NCBI GenBank assembly: GCA_019454045.1
Contig: SKCR01023427.1
Span: 434,001-498,000, forward strand
Source of the DNA: Zanthoxylum bungeanum
Taxonomy: Eukaryota > Streptophyta > Magnoliopsida > Sapindales > Rutaceae
Length of the DNA stretch: 64,000 bases
Direction of reading: 5' to 3'
A program made the translations under genes and the position numbers. The notes under the pieces are model-generated. The model saw nothing but the letters and a program-made list of their open reading frames with translations, did no database searches and had not been told where the DNA came from. How positions within the stretch are numbered: the first letter of the stretch is position 1; every line of letters starts with the position of its first letter. Below, piece after piece: positions 26,001 through 38,500 of the stretch.

Positions 26001-26132
26001 CAAATCCAATTCAACATCATACAAACACAACCACATAATCAATTTGAAAAATCATGCTCCAAATACAAAATCCCAAATTAAAGTCTATGAACCCTAAATT
26101 TTAAATCAAGCTTAGGATGGCTCTGATACCAT
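23028..26132 (-). pseudogene. Outer copia gag remnant and 5' leader
   Basis: At about 23190-23260 the minus strand encodes a gag zinc knuckle, readable as C-x2-C-G-K followed by GHWKRNC once single-base losses are taken into account. Upstream (to the right) gag is not readable, and the rest up to the primer site (26119-26131) is leader sequence. From about 25310 to 25610 there is a cluster of GGCCCAA motifs. Confidence 0.65.
25310..25610. promoter_or_regulatory. Cluster of GGCCCAA / TTGGGCC motifs
   Basis: At least six GGCCCAA or close variants in 300 bp (for example near 25314, 25421, 25457, 25525, 25559 and 25580). Such TGGGCC/GGCCCA motifs are known plant site II / TCP-binding elements. 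They lie in the 5' leader of the outer copia, so their role here is unproven. Confidence 0.45.
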
Positions 26133-26675
26133 TGTTAATCTCTAAGACATGCCACAAGATCACTAAGCATGATTATAGTGTGAAAAATCAAAAATAAGCT
26201 ACGGAAGACTTACATTGATTTGGATGATTTCAATACTTTTCTTTTATTTCCATGGAAGCTCCAAGCTTTGTTGAGTGTTTCCAACACTTGGATGCGTTTC
26301 CCTATCACTTTCTTTGACTCCAAATGTGCTAGCAAGCTAGAAATTTTTGAAACAAAATTTCTAAGGGAGAGACTAGAGAATTCGGCCATGGTGAGGTTTG
26401 AGAGAGGGAGAGATGTGTTTTTAGGTTTTCCAAAAACCCTAATCTAAAAAAAATCAATACCAAAATTTGTGTATATTATTTTCTAAAGGTAAAATGCTTT
26501 TACCAAAAGTAAAACAATGTTGGTCAAAAGTGAATGGTTTTCTAAAAACCACTTGCTTTTGCCAACAACCACCATTAATATGTGGTCCCCGCCTATTAAA
26601 TTCAAAATTTAAGATGGCTTGCTCTACACACTTCGGGCTCGATTCCGTTTAATTCGATTAAACGAGTTTTCTATC
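26133..26675 (-). repeat. 5' LTR of outer copia, left part
   Basis: Homologous to about 8851-9330. Broken at 26675 by the gypsy LTR; the 5 bp before it (CTATC, 26671-26675) are repeated at 29723-29727, after which the copia LTR resumes. Confidence 0.9.
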
Positions 26676-29600
26676 TGTAGAACACAGAAACTGAGCGACG
26701 CCGTTCCTAGGCTCGCGGCCTAGTTGGGAAGGATTACATAACATGGAGTCGCCACCCGGTGTGAACCGGGACAAAGATTTAAGGCTGCACTCACCCCTCG
26801 CAAGGGTAGACCTCAAACCGTTGGGTTCGGAATGGTCCCTTACTTATGTCACTTGTAATGAAAGGATTCATGTAATAATTTAACTAAGCTTAAGTAACAC
26901 TTATTTCCAATAGTATCATGCTTCTAAATTCTCATGTGTGAAATAAAACTCATGTACGCATTTCACATATATCTTACATTTAAATTTGCATGCTAAACAT
27001 ATATCAAGATAGCAACTAGCATACAACTTTACTTGCATATCACATTCAGAAAAAAACACAAGCGCACATATTAACCATACAAGCACACATGGTAAGCATA
27101 CAAGCACACATATGGGCACTTTTCAAGTGGTACGTGGAATTGTAGCCCAAGTACAGACCGCACTACCGTCCATTCAGAATCGGCTACGGAATTTACGTCT
27201 GGGTTTCCATCCGATATACCGCAAGAAATAATACTCAAATGTTATCATGACACAAGCATATGAATTGTAATACATCAACATATTTGCATTTATACATGTG
27301 GAGATAGCTACTAGGAAAACTATGCATGAAATCTAATGAAAAAGACTCAGTTCAGTGTATTCGCGTTCGTGTAGCGTTCGTAAACGCGTTCGAACGGAAA
27401 TGAAACAGAATGCTCACGTTCGAGTAGCGTTCGTAAACGCGTTCGAACGGAAATGAAACAGAATGCTCACGTTCGAGTAGCGTTCGTAAACGCGTTCGAA
27501 CGGAAATGAAACAGAATGCTCACGTTCGAGTAGCGTTCGTAAACGCGTTCGAACGGAAATGAGACCTGATGCATGATAAGGCAAAATTTATGCGCGTTCG
27601 AGTTGCGTTCGGGGACGCGTTCGAACGGACACGGACCTGATGCATGAAATATGATGCAATAAACAGAAAATAAAGGGGCGCGGTGAAGCACTGCCGTAAA
27701 GGTGACCTTTTGGGGCTCTTGATCTCTCAAAGAGAGGACCTTTAGACCAACATGCTAAGCCCATGCGCATCACGTCGCACATACAAGACTAGAACCAATC
27801 ATATCAACCAAGTATGCCCGATTGAACACATCTCACATCCAATCTGAACACACGTCAACCGGCGCGGCAAAGCATTGTGGAAAAGGGGGCTTTTAGCCCC
27901 TCCCCATAGGGGATCTCACATCACACTTACTAAGCCCATGCGCTCGATTGACTTATACATACGAAAATAAAGATAATAATATCAAACTAAGTATGCTCGA
28001 TTGAACGTATCTTGCGTCCAACCGAACATACATCAACCGGCGCGGCGAAGTAGTGTCACGAAGGTGGCCTTTTCGGCTCTTTGTCTCACAAATGGAGGAC
28101 CTTTGGACTAACTCACTAAGCCCATGCGCTTGGTTGAATCATACAAAGATAAACAATATATTGAATTCAAGAGAAAACTAAATAAACAAAAAGCAACACA
28201 ACGAAAGAGAGATGGTGCCGTTTACTCAAGCGGTACGTGGAGTTGTGGCCCGAGTACAGATCATATTACCGTCCATTCGGAATCGGCTATGAAATTTATG
28301 TCCGGGTTTCCATCCGATATACCGCGAGAGTTGACACATCTCTCATTCATCCAATGCCCACAACATATTACATCTCATAATTCATGCATATTTATATACT
28401 CAAAAATCACAACACACATTTTAACATTACAATCATACAAGAAATACTTAATAAATAATGCGGAAAAGAAAAACAAGTGTGAAAGATACCCTCAGGTCTA
28501 ACCTTTTAAGCCGTCTCTCGGACTCACGTTCCACGAAGATCGAAAGGGGGGTAAAGCTCCGCAACTTTTCTGGTCCCTGGTTCAACGTCCTAGCTCACTG
28601 CTTCGCTGCTTTGCTTATTGTTCGAACTCCGTTCTGCTCCTATTCGGCTCCTGTTTTGCTGCTCACTGCACGGGCTACCTGTTTCAATGTTTTCAAAGAA
28701 CTATTCCAAGTTGTGTGGGTTCTTAGTGCAATTAAAAGTGATTATTTTTAAGGTTATCTATGTAGTTTTCTAAGTTACTGTTTTTTTAAGGATTTTGGGT
28801 TACTGTTTTAAGGTAATCTAGGAGGTTGTTTTGGCGTGTTTTAGAATTCGGCTATGGGTGAGTTTGGGTTCGGCTATGGAGGGTGGTCTTGTGGTGGTTT
28901 CTTTGTTTTCTTTTTGTGTGTGTATGAAGTGTTTTCTCTTGGATGTGTTTTGGGTGTGTAGAGAGAGTTTAGAGAAATTTCGAGAGAGCTTGGGTGTGAA
29001 TTGTGTTGTGTGAAGGAGAGGATGGCCTTGGTTAGGGGTTGTTTATATAGAGAATGGCTAGGGTTTACAAGGGAAGGGATTTGTGCATTAAATTAGGATA
29101 TGATTTAGTGTTTAGCAAGGAAAGTCAAAGATTGAGGGGGGACAAAATATTTTAATTTAGGAAGTTGCAATATTTAATTTGTGTTGGTTTAGGAATACAA
29201 ATATTTTATATTGGTAAATATCTTATTAGATTAGGAAGTCAAATATATGATTGGCTTTAATTGGTTAAGATTGATTTTAATTTGGTATGATTATATTTTG
29301 ATTTAGTATGTGATTTGTTTAATTTAGGCATATCTTCTCTTTAGTTTTGGTAAATATTTTATTTAATTGGTAAATGGTTTAAATGTTTTATTTTAATGTT
29401 TAATATTTAAATTAATATTTATTATTTAATTTGTGATGTGTTTTATGGGCTTTGGGGAGCTAAATGGGCTGGGCGTGAGGCTAGCAGCAAAACCAGAATT
29501 ACCGACACCGTTCGAACGCTCCCTCGAACGCTACACGAACGCCCGTAATCTGTTTTCCGTTCGAACGAAGTAACGAACGCAGCACCAACGAAGACAGTGA

Positions 29601-29722
29601 GCTTGTTTGTTCTGAATTTCCCCTTTCCGATATCCGTTTCCCGCGGCTTCCGTGACTCAAAAGGTAGTGCCTCCAAATGAGGCTCATCATCGGGTTTCAC
29701 ATGCGAAAATGCAATGCCTACA
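26676..29722 (-). mobile_element. Gypsy-type solo LTR A (3047 bp), TSD CTATC
   Basis: Runs TGTAGAACACAG to GCAATGCCTACA on the plus strand; element sense is minus. TSD CTATC at 26671-26675 and 29723-29727. Near-identical to 35513-38557. Minus-strand TATA (TCTATATAAAC, about 29041-29051). It contains a 53-bp tandem repeat array with the palindrome CGTTCGAACG (27362-27640) and three diverged units of about 175-186 bp anchored on TAAGCCCATGCGC (27756, 27931, 28117). No coding function. Confidence 0.92.
27362..27640. repeat. 53-bp tandem repeats with CGTTCGAACG palindrome
   Basis: Four close copies of a 53-bp unit plus a diverged fifth, each with a perfect 10-bp palindrome CGTTCGAACG and further CGTTCG motifs. 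It is CpG-rich against an AT-rich background. The same array occurs at about 36200-36475 and, in opposite orientation, at about 58105-58440. Confidence 0.9.
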
Positions 29723-31162
29723 CTATCGCAACATAATTAAATCCAATTTAATTAAATAATGATGCCTCGCAAAATTATTACGGAAGTCACTTACGAATTA
29801 ATTCTAAATTAATTCGTTCACTCGTATTAAAGTCCAACTTTAATTTCATATCGAAATCCAATTTCAATTAATATATTCGATATATTATTTTAGCCCAAGT
29901 AAATAAAATTAAATAAAAAAAATCTAATTTAACTATTAAATTTATTTTACCGATTAATTTCAAATTAATCTCGTTCTCTCTTCTATTCGAATTAATCCCA
30001 AATTAATTCATACCATAATTAATCCTAGATTAATTCTTGCCGTAAATAATCCTAGATTAATTTTCTCTCTCATAATTAATCCCAGATTAATTCTGCTCGA
30101 GTCAAATGTCATCGGTGAATCTTTGGGAAGTGACCCAAGATATCCCTGGATATGTTAACAGTAAATACGGTCATCAGATTATCTGAATACTTGCGTACCT
30201 GGTACCACATTCCTACCGATTTACAAGACATGGTTGGCTTTTAACAAAGCACCGTGCCTACCCAATTCTCCATAAATATTCAACGAAGAATATACAATCT
30301 ATATCAAGCGTAATATATAATGTATTGTATATTGCGATCCAGTATCTGATGTCACATGCTAGGCATGTGGCTGGAATTACGTTTGCCCCGTACGAAGCAT
30401 ATATCGGATCACTAGCAACCAGTCTCTATAATCGGATAATCATAACCTAGTCATACTATCCCGATAGCTGCAGCATTTAAGAGTACTATAGCTGCAGCAT
30501 TTAAGAGTACTAGTTATGTATCCCTATATGATCATCATCTCCATGTGACTGAAATGATACTTCCATCTTGACATCACACCCAGTACACTATGATTCTCAG
30601 CAAACCTAGAAGAGGCGTACACATAACCTGTTAAAGCCCCGAACGATCAAAACCAAAGCGTACTGATTGTCGTAAGTATTAGCGATGTAAGTCTCAGGTT
30701 AAGACCAAATACGCTTATCCTGATTCGGACTCCCATAGACACATAATTATACTACCAATGGGATTCTGATGGGTCTATCCAAAGCGAAGTTGTTTTCGTA
30801 CCATCGGTAAACAGAACCTCATATTACAGTTGCATGAGTATCCAATACCCAAATATACGAGAACTATACCGTTACGCTTTCATATCGCGCATAAATGTAA
30901 TACTAGTCTATTCCGCATTATCGATGTCCAGTCTCGATAATACTACGACTATGGATATTTAATGATTGAACCTTACATGGATTAATAATGTCTCATATCT
31001 TATTAATCTGGTACTAATCATATGAACTTTTATCATTTAAATATATCCTGATAATCCAATTACAAATGATAAAAGAGCAATTTCCTTTGTCATATAGTTA
31101 ATTTGTACAACAACACCATGTTCTCTACAAATAGTGATGCTATGGGTCATAATTATCCAACA
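29723..31162 (-). repeat. 5' LTR of outer copia, right part (copy 1)
   Basis: Continues the copia LTR after the TSD CTATC and ends ATTATCCAACA. It contains a local 24-bp tandem duplication (TAGCTGCAGCATTTAAGAG plus TACTA) at about 30470-30515 that is missing from copy 2 at 38558-39970. Confidence 0.9.
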
Positions 31163-31403
31163 GTTCCGACTCTCTATAAATAGTCCTTTAGAGATTTTCT
31201 TCATTGTTTCTTCCTCATCTCTCTCTCTCTCTTTCACTCTCTCAAACCTCATGTTAGCTCATCAAAACTACAACCTTGATGATTCTCATGCATGTTCAAG
31301 CATTAAGTGAGTCAAGTAAGCTTATTATCCTCATAGATTCCACACAGGATGAACAATTTAGTTCCATTCGAGCACACAAGTAAGCTAGCATTTGATCGTT
31401 AAG
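31163..31403 (+). promoter_or_regulatory. TATA box and CT-rich leader, origin unknown (copy 1)
   Basis: Starts with the TSD GTTCC, then CTCTATAAATAGTCC, a strong TATA-box match, followed by a (CT)n tract at about 31211-31233. It resembles a promoter with a pyrimidine-rich 5' leader, but no reading frame follows. The sequence recurs at 39971-40211. Confidence 0.45.
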
Positions 31404-31658
31404 TAGGCATGGGCATTGTCAGATTTGGATCGGATCGGACCGAATTCGAATCCGATTTGATTCGATTAATATGAATAAATTAAATCCGATAAGGTTCAAA
31501 ACGGTTATCAAACTCGAACCGATCCGATCCGATTCGATTAGTTATCGGATCGGACAAATTTGATTTGATAAGGAATCTGAATTTGATAAGGGTTCAGAAT
31601 TTGATAAGGGATCCGAATTTGATAATGGATCCGAATTTAATAATGGATCCGAATTTGA
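31404..31658. mobile_element. Duplicated left end of hAT-B (fragment)
   Basis: Starts with the TIR TAGGCATGGGCATTG and carries ATCCGA-rich subterminal sequence and five 18-bp repeats (GAATTTGATAAGGGATCC type, about 31565-31657). Equivalent to 40212-40471. It stops abruptly at the duplication junction (31658), where gypsy LTR sequence begins. Confidence 0.85.
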
Positions 31659-31694
31659 TCATCGGGTTTCACATGCGAAAATGCAATGCCTACA
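31659..31694 (-). repeat. 36-bp stub of the gypsy 3' LTR at the duplication junction
   Basis: Matches the last bases of the 3-kb LTR (compare 29687-29722), ending GCAATGCCTACA. The join to hAT-B sequence shares only one base with both parents, so the breakpoint looks illegitimate and not homology-driven. Confidence 0.88.
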
Positions 31695-31909
31695 GTCGCC
31701 CCCACTTTGATGGGACTTGTGTAATGTGCAACAGTGACAATCCTATCAAAGTTTATGCAATGCATTTTCACTTACCTGGCTCGCCAGCTGCCACTTGACT
31801 TACCATGTGTTGAGTTGCGTTGATTTGGTGGTGAGGTGCTGCGACCCCTGGTTCATTCCCGAACCGTGCTCTATTTTTAGAGCGCCATCTTCGGCATCTT
31901 TCGTGTATG

Positions 31910-32249
31910 TGCTCCATTTTGGAGCGCCATTTCCGGCATTTGTTGTGTGTGTTCCATTTTGGAACGCCATTTTCGGCATCTGCTGTGAGTGCTCCATTTT
32001 GGAGTGCCATTTCCGGCGTCTGTTGTGAGTGCTCCATTTTGGAGTGCCATTTCCGGCGTCTGTTGTGAGTGCTCCATTTTGGAGTGCCATTTCCGGCGTC
32101 TGTTGTAAGTGCTCCATTTTGGAGTGCCATTTCCGGCGTCTGTTGTAAGTGCTCCATTTTGGAGTGCCATTTCCGGCGTCTGTTGTAAGTGCTCCATTTT
32201 GGAGTGCCATTTCCGGCGTCTGTTGTAAGTGCTCCATTTCCTGAACTGT
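31910..32249. repeat. 40-bp tandem repeat, about 8.5 copies, each with a hairpin
   Basis: CTCCATTTTGGAG-type units recur at 40-bp spacing near 31911, 31951, 31991, 32031, 32071, 32111, 32151, 32191 and 32231. Each has a CTCC/GGAG stem. Because 40 is not a multiple of 3, the repeat opens long frames in several registers (one of 199 codons on the minus strand), none a gene. Confidence 0.95.
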
Positions 32250-32395
32250 GCTGTACGAGATTGTGGCTCATTTTTGAACCGTTACTTGATGAGATGGTCT
32301 TTGCTGTTATAAACCTGCGAACACGAAACAAACATTGCATGTATGTGGTATGTATGCATGTATGCATGTATATGTATTATATTCCGATGGGTTAG

Positions 32396-32800
32396 GCCTT
32401 CCTTGGTCCATTTCTGAACAGTGCTTCAATTTCGGAGTGCCATTTTTGGCAAGTGATGAGATGATGGTCCATTTCGAACCGTGCTCCATTTTCGGAGTGC
32501 CATTTTCTGCGAGATGAGATGATGGTCCATTTCGAACCGTTGCTGATAATGATGTGGGCCCCGCCCCAAGAGTACTATACCCGGTAGAACTAATACTGAA
32601 CCAATGTGGGCCTCGCCCCCCAGAATGCCATACCCGGCAGAGCTGATGCTGACATGGGCTTCGCCCCCAGACCGAGACTGATATGGGCCTCGCCCCCAGA
32701 CTGATACTGATACTGAACTGATGTGGGCCTCGCCCCCAAGCTGATACTGATGCGGGCCTCGGCCCTGGGACTCATCCCCAAACTGATACTGATTCATTTC
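32396..32800. repeat. Further short tandem repeats in the gypsy 3' region
   Basis: Two units around GGTCCATTTCGAACCGTGCT (about 32405-32540), then about five units of a TGGGCCTCGCCCCC / CTGATACTGA motif (about 32550-32790). Noncoding. Confidence 0.8.
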
Positions 32801-33056
32801 TGAGACTAACTGTACTGTTGTTGTTCCCGAAGATTCCCCGTGTTCTAAACATCATTGGATTTCATAGTGCCAATGTTGAATGTTTTTCTCAAATATACTC
32901 ATATTGTAGAAGAGATTCAGCAAAATAATGTCTTTATTATTATTTAAAGAAAATGATTCGAACATGTAGACCAAGTCAATGTCTATATTAAAATGCATGA
33001 TCAAATAAACTAAGATGGATGATTTCATCATTCGCAACATTGCCTTCTTTCTTGGC

Positions 33057-34360
33057 CTATGGTTCTCCACCGTTGTCATCCCATACTCCTATGGATGAAG
33101 CTGAGTGGTTGAGAGTTTGAAGGACAAGGGTTTCGGGTAGGCCGGAGTTGATCATGTAGTTGGGTAGGGGATTTCTGTATGCGTTGGGTTGTTCTCTTTC
33201 TGGGTCAGGTATTTTGTGAGCATCAATGAGGTTTTGGATTTCATGCCTAAGGCGGGTGCAGCTGTCAGTTTCGTGGCCTCTCCTTTGATGGAAGTGACAA
33301 TACAAGCTTAGGTTAAGGTTGGGTGGGATAGGATCTGGAAGTGGTTTAGGCTCTAAGGGTTTTAGGAGTCCTTGTCCCTTCAACTTCTCAAGTACCTTAG
33401 ATAACGGCTTCCCCAGGTTAGAGAAATGCCGGTTCTTGACGGTAGCGACCTCGGCAGTAGCGGGCTTGGTCTCAGAATACCCCCAAAAGTCCGCCTATTC
33501 TGGCCATATGACTTTCTGTTTTCAGCCTCCTCTTCCTCAATATCCATGACAGTTTCCCTCAACTGTCGAAAATCGGAAATCATCGAAGTCATCCTCCTCA
33601 GCTTACTATAAATAGAGGGCTTGGTGCCCTTGATGATCATTTTGATTTGGTCCTTCTCAGAGGGCCGAGTCTGCATTTTCAGAAGCTGGCTTCTCCAGCG
33701 GTCTACATACTCCTGAAGCTTTCTTCCGGCTTCTGCTTAGTGTTCCCAAATCACGGAGTGATAAGTCAATCTCCAAGTCTGTAACATACTGCTTCAGAAA
33801 AGCGTCAGCTAGTTCCTTCCAATCTTCCTTAACCTTCTTTTCAAGGCTATGATACCAAACCACAGGTGCCCCCTCGAGTGACATCCCAAACATCTTTTGG
33901 ACTTGGCGCTGTGATAGGCCCACTGAACTCATAACAGACACATACTGACGGAGATGCACCCTCGGATCTCCATTCCCATTGAACTTAGCCAAATCCGGCA
34001 TCTTAAACTGCGCTGGCAACTGCTCTCGAACTTCATTGTCTCATAGTCTAGCAAATCTTCATTCTTACCCCTCATTTTACGGGTAACTGTTTCAACCTGA
34101 TCCCGAAGCTTCTGTATCTCGGCCTGAGACCCAATCACTCTGTCTGTTGCATACTCTGCCATATCATCATCAAAAGCGGGGATATCATCCCCCAATCTGT
34201 TCGGAGATTCCTCTTGCCTCACATCCCCAGAATTAACCCCGGCACGAGACCCAGCTATACCAGCCATAGCAGTAGTCAAAGCCTGCAACTGTTCAGTGAT
34301 CTTGGCGAGACCATTCTCTAACTGATCCATACGGGACACCTCATTATCGGATTCACTCAT
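33057..34360 (-). pseudogene. Gypsy gag pseudogene
   Basis: Gag structural protein of a Ty3/gypsy element of Tat type. It begins MSESDNEVSRMDQLENG at 34360. The capsid part holds KFNGNGDPRVHLRQY, PVVWYHSLEKK and DAFLKQY (about 33780-34000), then EYVDRW in another frame and DQIKMIIKG near 33640. The C-terminal knuckle is CHFHQRRGHETDSC (C-x2-H-x4-H-x4-C) near 33270-33300. The protein is spread over at least four overlapping frames, implying frameshifts near 34020, 33700 and 33400. No pol follows. Confidence 0.85.
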
Positions 34361-35491
34361 ACTTGTTCTTTTAGTGAGTCTGGTTCCTTCTCTAACCCAA
34401 ACGGTATCTATGGTGTCTTTTAAGACACAGAGGATGTTAACAGGGTATATGTATGCATGATATGCATAAGAAATTATAACATTAAATCAAATAAAATTAT
34501 CAAACAAATCGGCCTATCATCATTTTAGAAACTTTTGGGACAACTGTCATAAGGGTGAACCCGTCCCAGTTTAAATGGCACAACGAGTTCACGTCTTACG
34601 GCAAAGAGCCCAACTAAATCCAAATGATAATATTCCGAAGACAAGCACTCAAGGTGGCCCATCAATCACTTAGAAGCTTTTGGCCCAATAGTCATGAATA
34701 CGTTCTTGTCCCAGTTTAAATGGCCCAACAAGCCCATATCCCATGACAAATGGTCCAAATGGATCCAAACGGTGATGTTCCCAAACATAAGCATAGAAGG
34801 GAGATAATGCAAACATAACATAATAATTTTTTTCATAATGGCCCATCAACATTTCAGAAGCCTTGGGCCTAATAGTCATACAGTACGAACTTGCCCCAGT
34901 TTGAATGGCCCAGCAAGCCCGCATTTCTGACAATAGTCCAACTGCATCCAAATGAGGATGGTCCACAAGCACATACTCAAGGAAATAATTGCTACTTTAA
35001 CCATACAAACCAGTCTATGGGTGGATTTGCAATAGCAAGAGTATGGACAAAGGAGGCGCAGGATAACTAGGTCTCCCCACTCAAGGGTTCAAGCGACCAA
35101 GTGAGCGTATCCCTTTTTATACACTAAGGTACGTGCCAATAAGCTATGGTGTGTGACAGACTGTCAAATGGATTTCCCGTTGTAGATCCCCCAGAGGGAA
35201 GGTGGAGCGAGGCTCACTTAAATACCCAAGCCTCTTAGGCTCTTATCGCTTGTTGTCAGGAATAAACAACGAGTCCTCCAAATTAGTCCATCACAAAGGC
35301 TACAAGTAGATGGCCATATAGGTGCCCTCACAGCTTTTCCTTCTAGAAAGGTAGTGAATGAAGGAAGACACCAAACCATTACCTAGCCTCAAAGTGCCCT
35401 TGATTAAACCCTCACTTATCCACTATAGACATGGCCAATTAAAACATAAATCCACTCATTACAAGACAATATTTCGGGGCCAATTCTCACA
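34361..35491. repeat. Gypsy 5' leader with three diverged repeats
   Basis: Three units, starting near 34505, 34655 and 34845, share GGCCCATCAAC, CAGTTTAAATGGCCCA and a TAGTCAT motif. Untranslated leader between primer site and gag; no other gene seen. Confidence 0.65.
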
Positions 35492-35509
35492 TCCCCAGTG
35501 GAGTCGCCA
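35492..35509 (-). other. Primer binding site of gypsy element B
   Basis: Reads TGGCGACTCCACTGGGGA on the minus strand, three bases from the end of the 5' LTR. Ogre/Tat elements are reported to use tRNA-Arg; I have not verified the match. Confidence 0.75.
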
Positions 35510-35512
35510 GAC

Positions 35513-38500
35513 TGTAGAACACAGAAACTGAGCGACGCCGTTCCTAGGCTCGCGGCCTAGTTGGGAAGGATTACATAACATGGAGTCGCCACCCGGTGTG
35601 AACCGGGACAAAGATTTAAGGCTGCACTCACCCCTCGCAAGGGTAGACCTCAAACCGTTGGGTTCGGAATGGTCCCTTACTTATGTCACTTGTAATGAAA
35701 GGATTCATGTAATAATTTAACTAAGCTTAAGTAACACTTATTTCCAATAGTATCATGCTTCTAAATTCTCATGTGTGAAATAAAACTCATGTACGCATTT
35801 CACATATATCTTACATTTAAATTTGCATGCTAAACATATATCAAGATAGCAACTAGCATACAACTTTACTTGCATATCACATCCAGAAAAAAACACAAGC
35901 GCACATATTAACCATACAAGCACACATGGTAAGCATACAAGCACACATATGGGCACTTTTCAAGTGGTACGTGGAATTGTAGCCCAAGTACAGACCGCAC
36001 TACCGTCCATTCAGAATCGGCTACGGAATTTACGTCTGGGTTTCCATCCGATATACCGCAAGAAATAATACTCAAATGTTATCATGACACAAGCATATGA
36101 ATTGTAATACATCAACATATTTGCATTTATACATGTGGAGATAGCTACTAGGAAAACTATGCATGAAATCTAATGAAAAAGACTCAGTTCAGTGTATTCG
36201 CGTTCGTGTAGCGTTCGTAAACGCGTTCGAACGGAAATGAAACAGAATGCTCACGTTCGAGTAGCGTTCGTAAACGCATTCGAACGGAAATGAAACAGAA
36301 TGCTCACGTTCGAGTAGCGTTCGTAAACGCGTTCGAACGGAAATGAAACAGAATGCTCACGTTCGAGTAGCGTTCGTAAACGCGTTCGAACGGAAATGAG
36401 ACCTGATGCATGATAAGGCAAAATTTATGCGCGTTCGAGTTGCGTTCGGGGACGCGTTCGAACGGACACGGACCTGATGCATGAAATAGGATGCAATAAA
36501 CATAAAATAAAGGGGCGCGGCGAAGCACTGCCGTAAAGGTGACCTTTTGGGGCTCTTGATCTCTCAAAGAGAGGACCTTTAGACCAACATGCTAAGCCCA
36601 TGCGCATCACGTCGCACATACAAGACTAGAACCAATCATATCAACCAAGTATGCCCGATTGAACACATCTCACATCCAATCTGAACACACGTCAACCGGC
36701 GCGGCAAAGCATTGTGGAAAAGGGGGCTTTTAGCCCCTCCCCATAGGGGATCTCACATCACACTTACTAAGCCCATGCGCTCGATTGACTTATACATACG
36801 AAAATAAAGATAATAATATCAAACTAAGTATGCTCGATTGAACGTATCTTGCGTCCAACCGAACATACATCAACCGGCGCGGCGAAGTAGTGTCACGAAG
36901 GTGGCCTTTTCGGCTCTTTGTCTCACAAATGGAGGACCTTTGGACTAACTCACTAAGCCCATGCGCTTGGTTGAATCATACAAAGATAACAATATATTGA
37001 ATTCAAGAGAAAACTAAATAAACAAAAAGCAACACAACGAAAGAGAGATGGTGCCGTTTACTCAAGCGGTACGTGGAGTTGTGGCCCGAGTACAGATCAT
37101 ATTACCGTCCATTCGGAATCGGCTATGAAATTTATGTCCGGGTTTCCATCCGATATACCGCGAGAGTTGACACATCTCTCATTCATCCAATGCCCACAAC
37201 ATATTACATCTCATAATTCATGCATATTTATATACTCAAAAATCACAACACACATTTTAACATTACAATCATACAAGAAATACTTAATAAATAATGCGGA
37301 AAAAAAAACAAGTGTGAAAGATACCCTCAGGTCTAACCTTTTAAGCCGTCTCTCGGACTCACGTTCACGAAGATCGAAAGGGGGGTAAAGCTCCGCAACT
37401 TTTCTGGTCCCTGGTTCAACGTCCTAGCTCACTGCTTCGCTGCTTTGCTTATTGTTCGAACTCCGTTCTGCTCCTATTCGGCTCCTGTTTTGCTGCTCAC
37501 TGCACGGGCTACCTGTTTCAATGTTTTCAAAGAACTATTCCAAGTTGTGTGGGTTCTTAGTGCAATTAAAAGTGATTATTTTTAAGGTTATCTATGTAGT
37601 TTTCTAAGTTACTGTTTTTTTAAGGATTTTGGGCTACTGTTTTAAGGTAATCTAGGAGGTTGTTTTGGCGTGTTTTAGAATTCGGCTATGGGTGAGTTTG
37701 GGTTCGGCTATGGAGGGTGGTCTTGTGGTGGTTTCTTTGTTTTCTTTTTGTGTGTGTATGAAGTGTTTTCTCTTGGATGTGTTTTGGGTGTGTAGAGAGA
37801 GTTTAGAGAAATTTCGAGAGAGCTTGGGTGTGAATTGTGTTGTGTGAAGGAGAGGATGGCCTTGGTTAGGGGTTGTTTATATAGAGAATGGCTAGGGTTT
37901 ACAAGGGAAGGGATTTGTGCATTAAATTAGGATATGATTTAGTGTTTAGCAAGGAAAGTCAAAGATTGAGGGGGGACAAAATATTTTAATTTAGGAAGTT
38001 GCAATATTTAATTTGTGTTGGTTTAGGAATACAAATATTTTATATTGGTAAATATCTTATTAGATTAGGAAGTCAAATATATGATTGGCTTTAATTGGTT
38101 AAGATTGATTTTAATTTGGTATGATTATATTTTGATTTAGTATGTGATTTGTTTAATTTAGGCATATCTTCTCTTTAGTTTTGGTAAATATTTTATTTAA
38201 TTGGTAAATGGTTTAAATGTTTTATTTTAATGTTTAATATTTAAATTAATATTTATTTATTTAATTTGTGATGTGTTTTATGGGCTTTGGGGAGCTAAAT
38301 GGGCTGGGCGTGAGGCTAGCAGCAAAACCAGAATTACCGACACCGTTCGAACGCTCCCTCGAACGCTACACGAACGCCCGTAATCTGTTTTCCGTTCGAA
38401 CGAAGTAACGAACGCAGCACCAACGAAGACAGTGAGCTTGTTTGTTCTGAATTTCCCCTTTCCGATATCCGTTTCCCGCGGCTTCCGTGACTCAAAAGGT

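Larger units (their letters stand above)
8851..31162 (-). mobile_element. Outer Ty1/copia retrotransposon, decayed and multiply interrupted
   Basis: Minus-strand element. 3' LTR at 8851-10795, internal region 10796-13571 plus 23028-26132, 5' LTR 26133-31162 (interrupted at 26676-29727). LTRs run TGTTGGATAATTATG to AGAGATTAACA, the latter mutated at 8851. The flanking 5-bp duplication is GTTCT (8846-8850) and GTTCC (31163-31167), one mismatch. The primer site next to the 5' LTR reads TGGTATCAGAGCC on the minus strand (about 26119-26131), matching initiator tRNA-Met. Order on the minus strand is gag, protease, (integrase), reverse transcriptase, RNase H, which defines copia. All reading frames are broken. 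Confidence 0.9.

Noticed and set aside
27362..27640. Regular palindromic repeats resembling a CRISPR array
   Set aside because: A plant LTR tandem repeat: the whole 53-bp unit is conserved with no variable spacers, and CRISPR does not occur in plant nuclear DNA.
31768..32367. 199-codon minus-strand frame, one of the longest in the window, with repeated motifs
   Set aside because: It is produced by the 40-bp tandem repeat in the gypsy 3' region; sibling frames in other registers give similar peptides.
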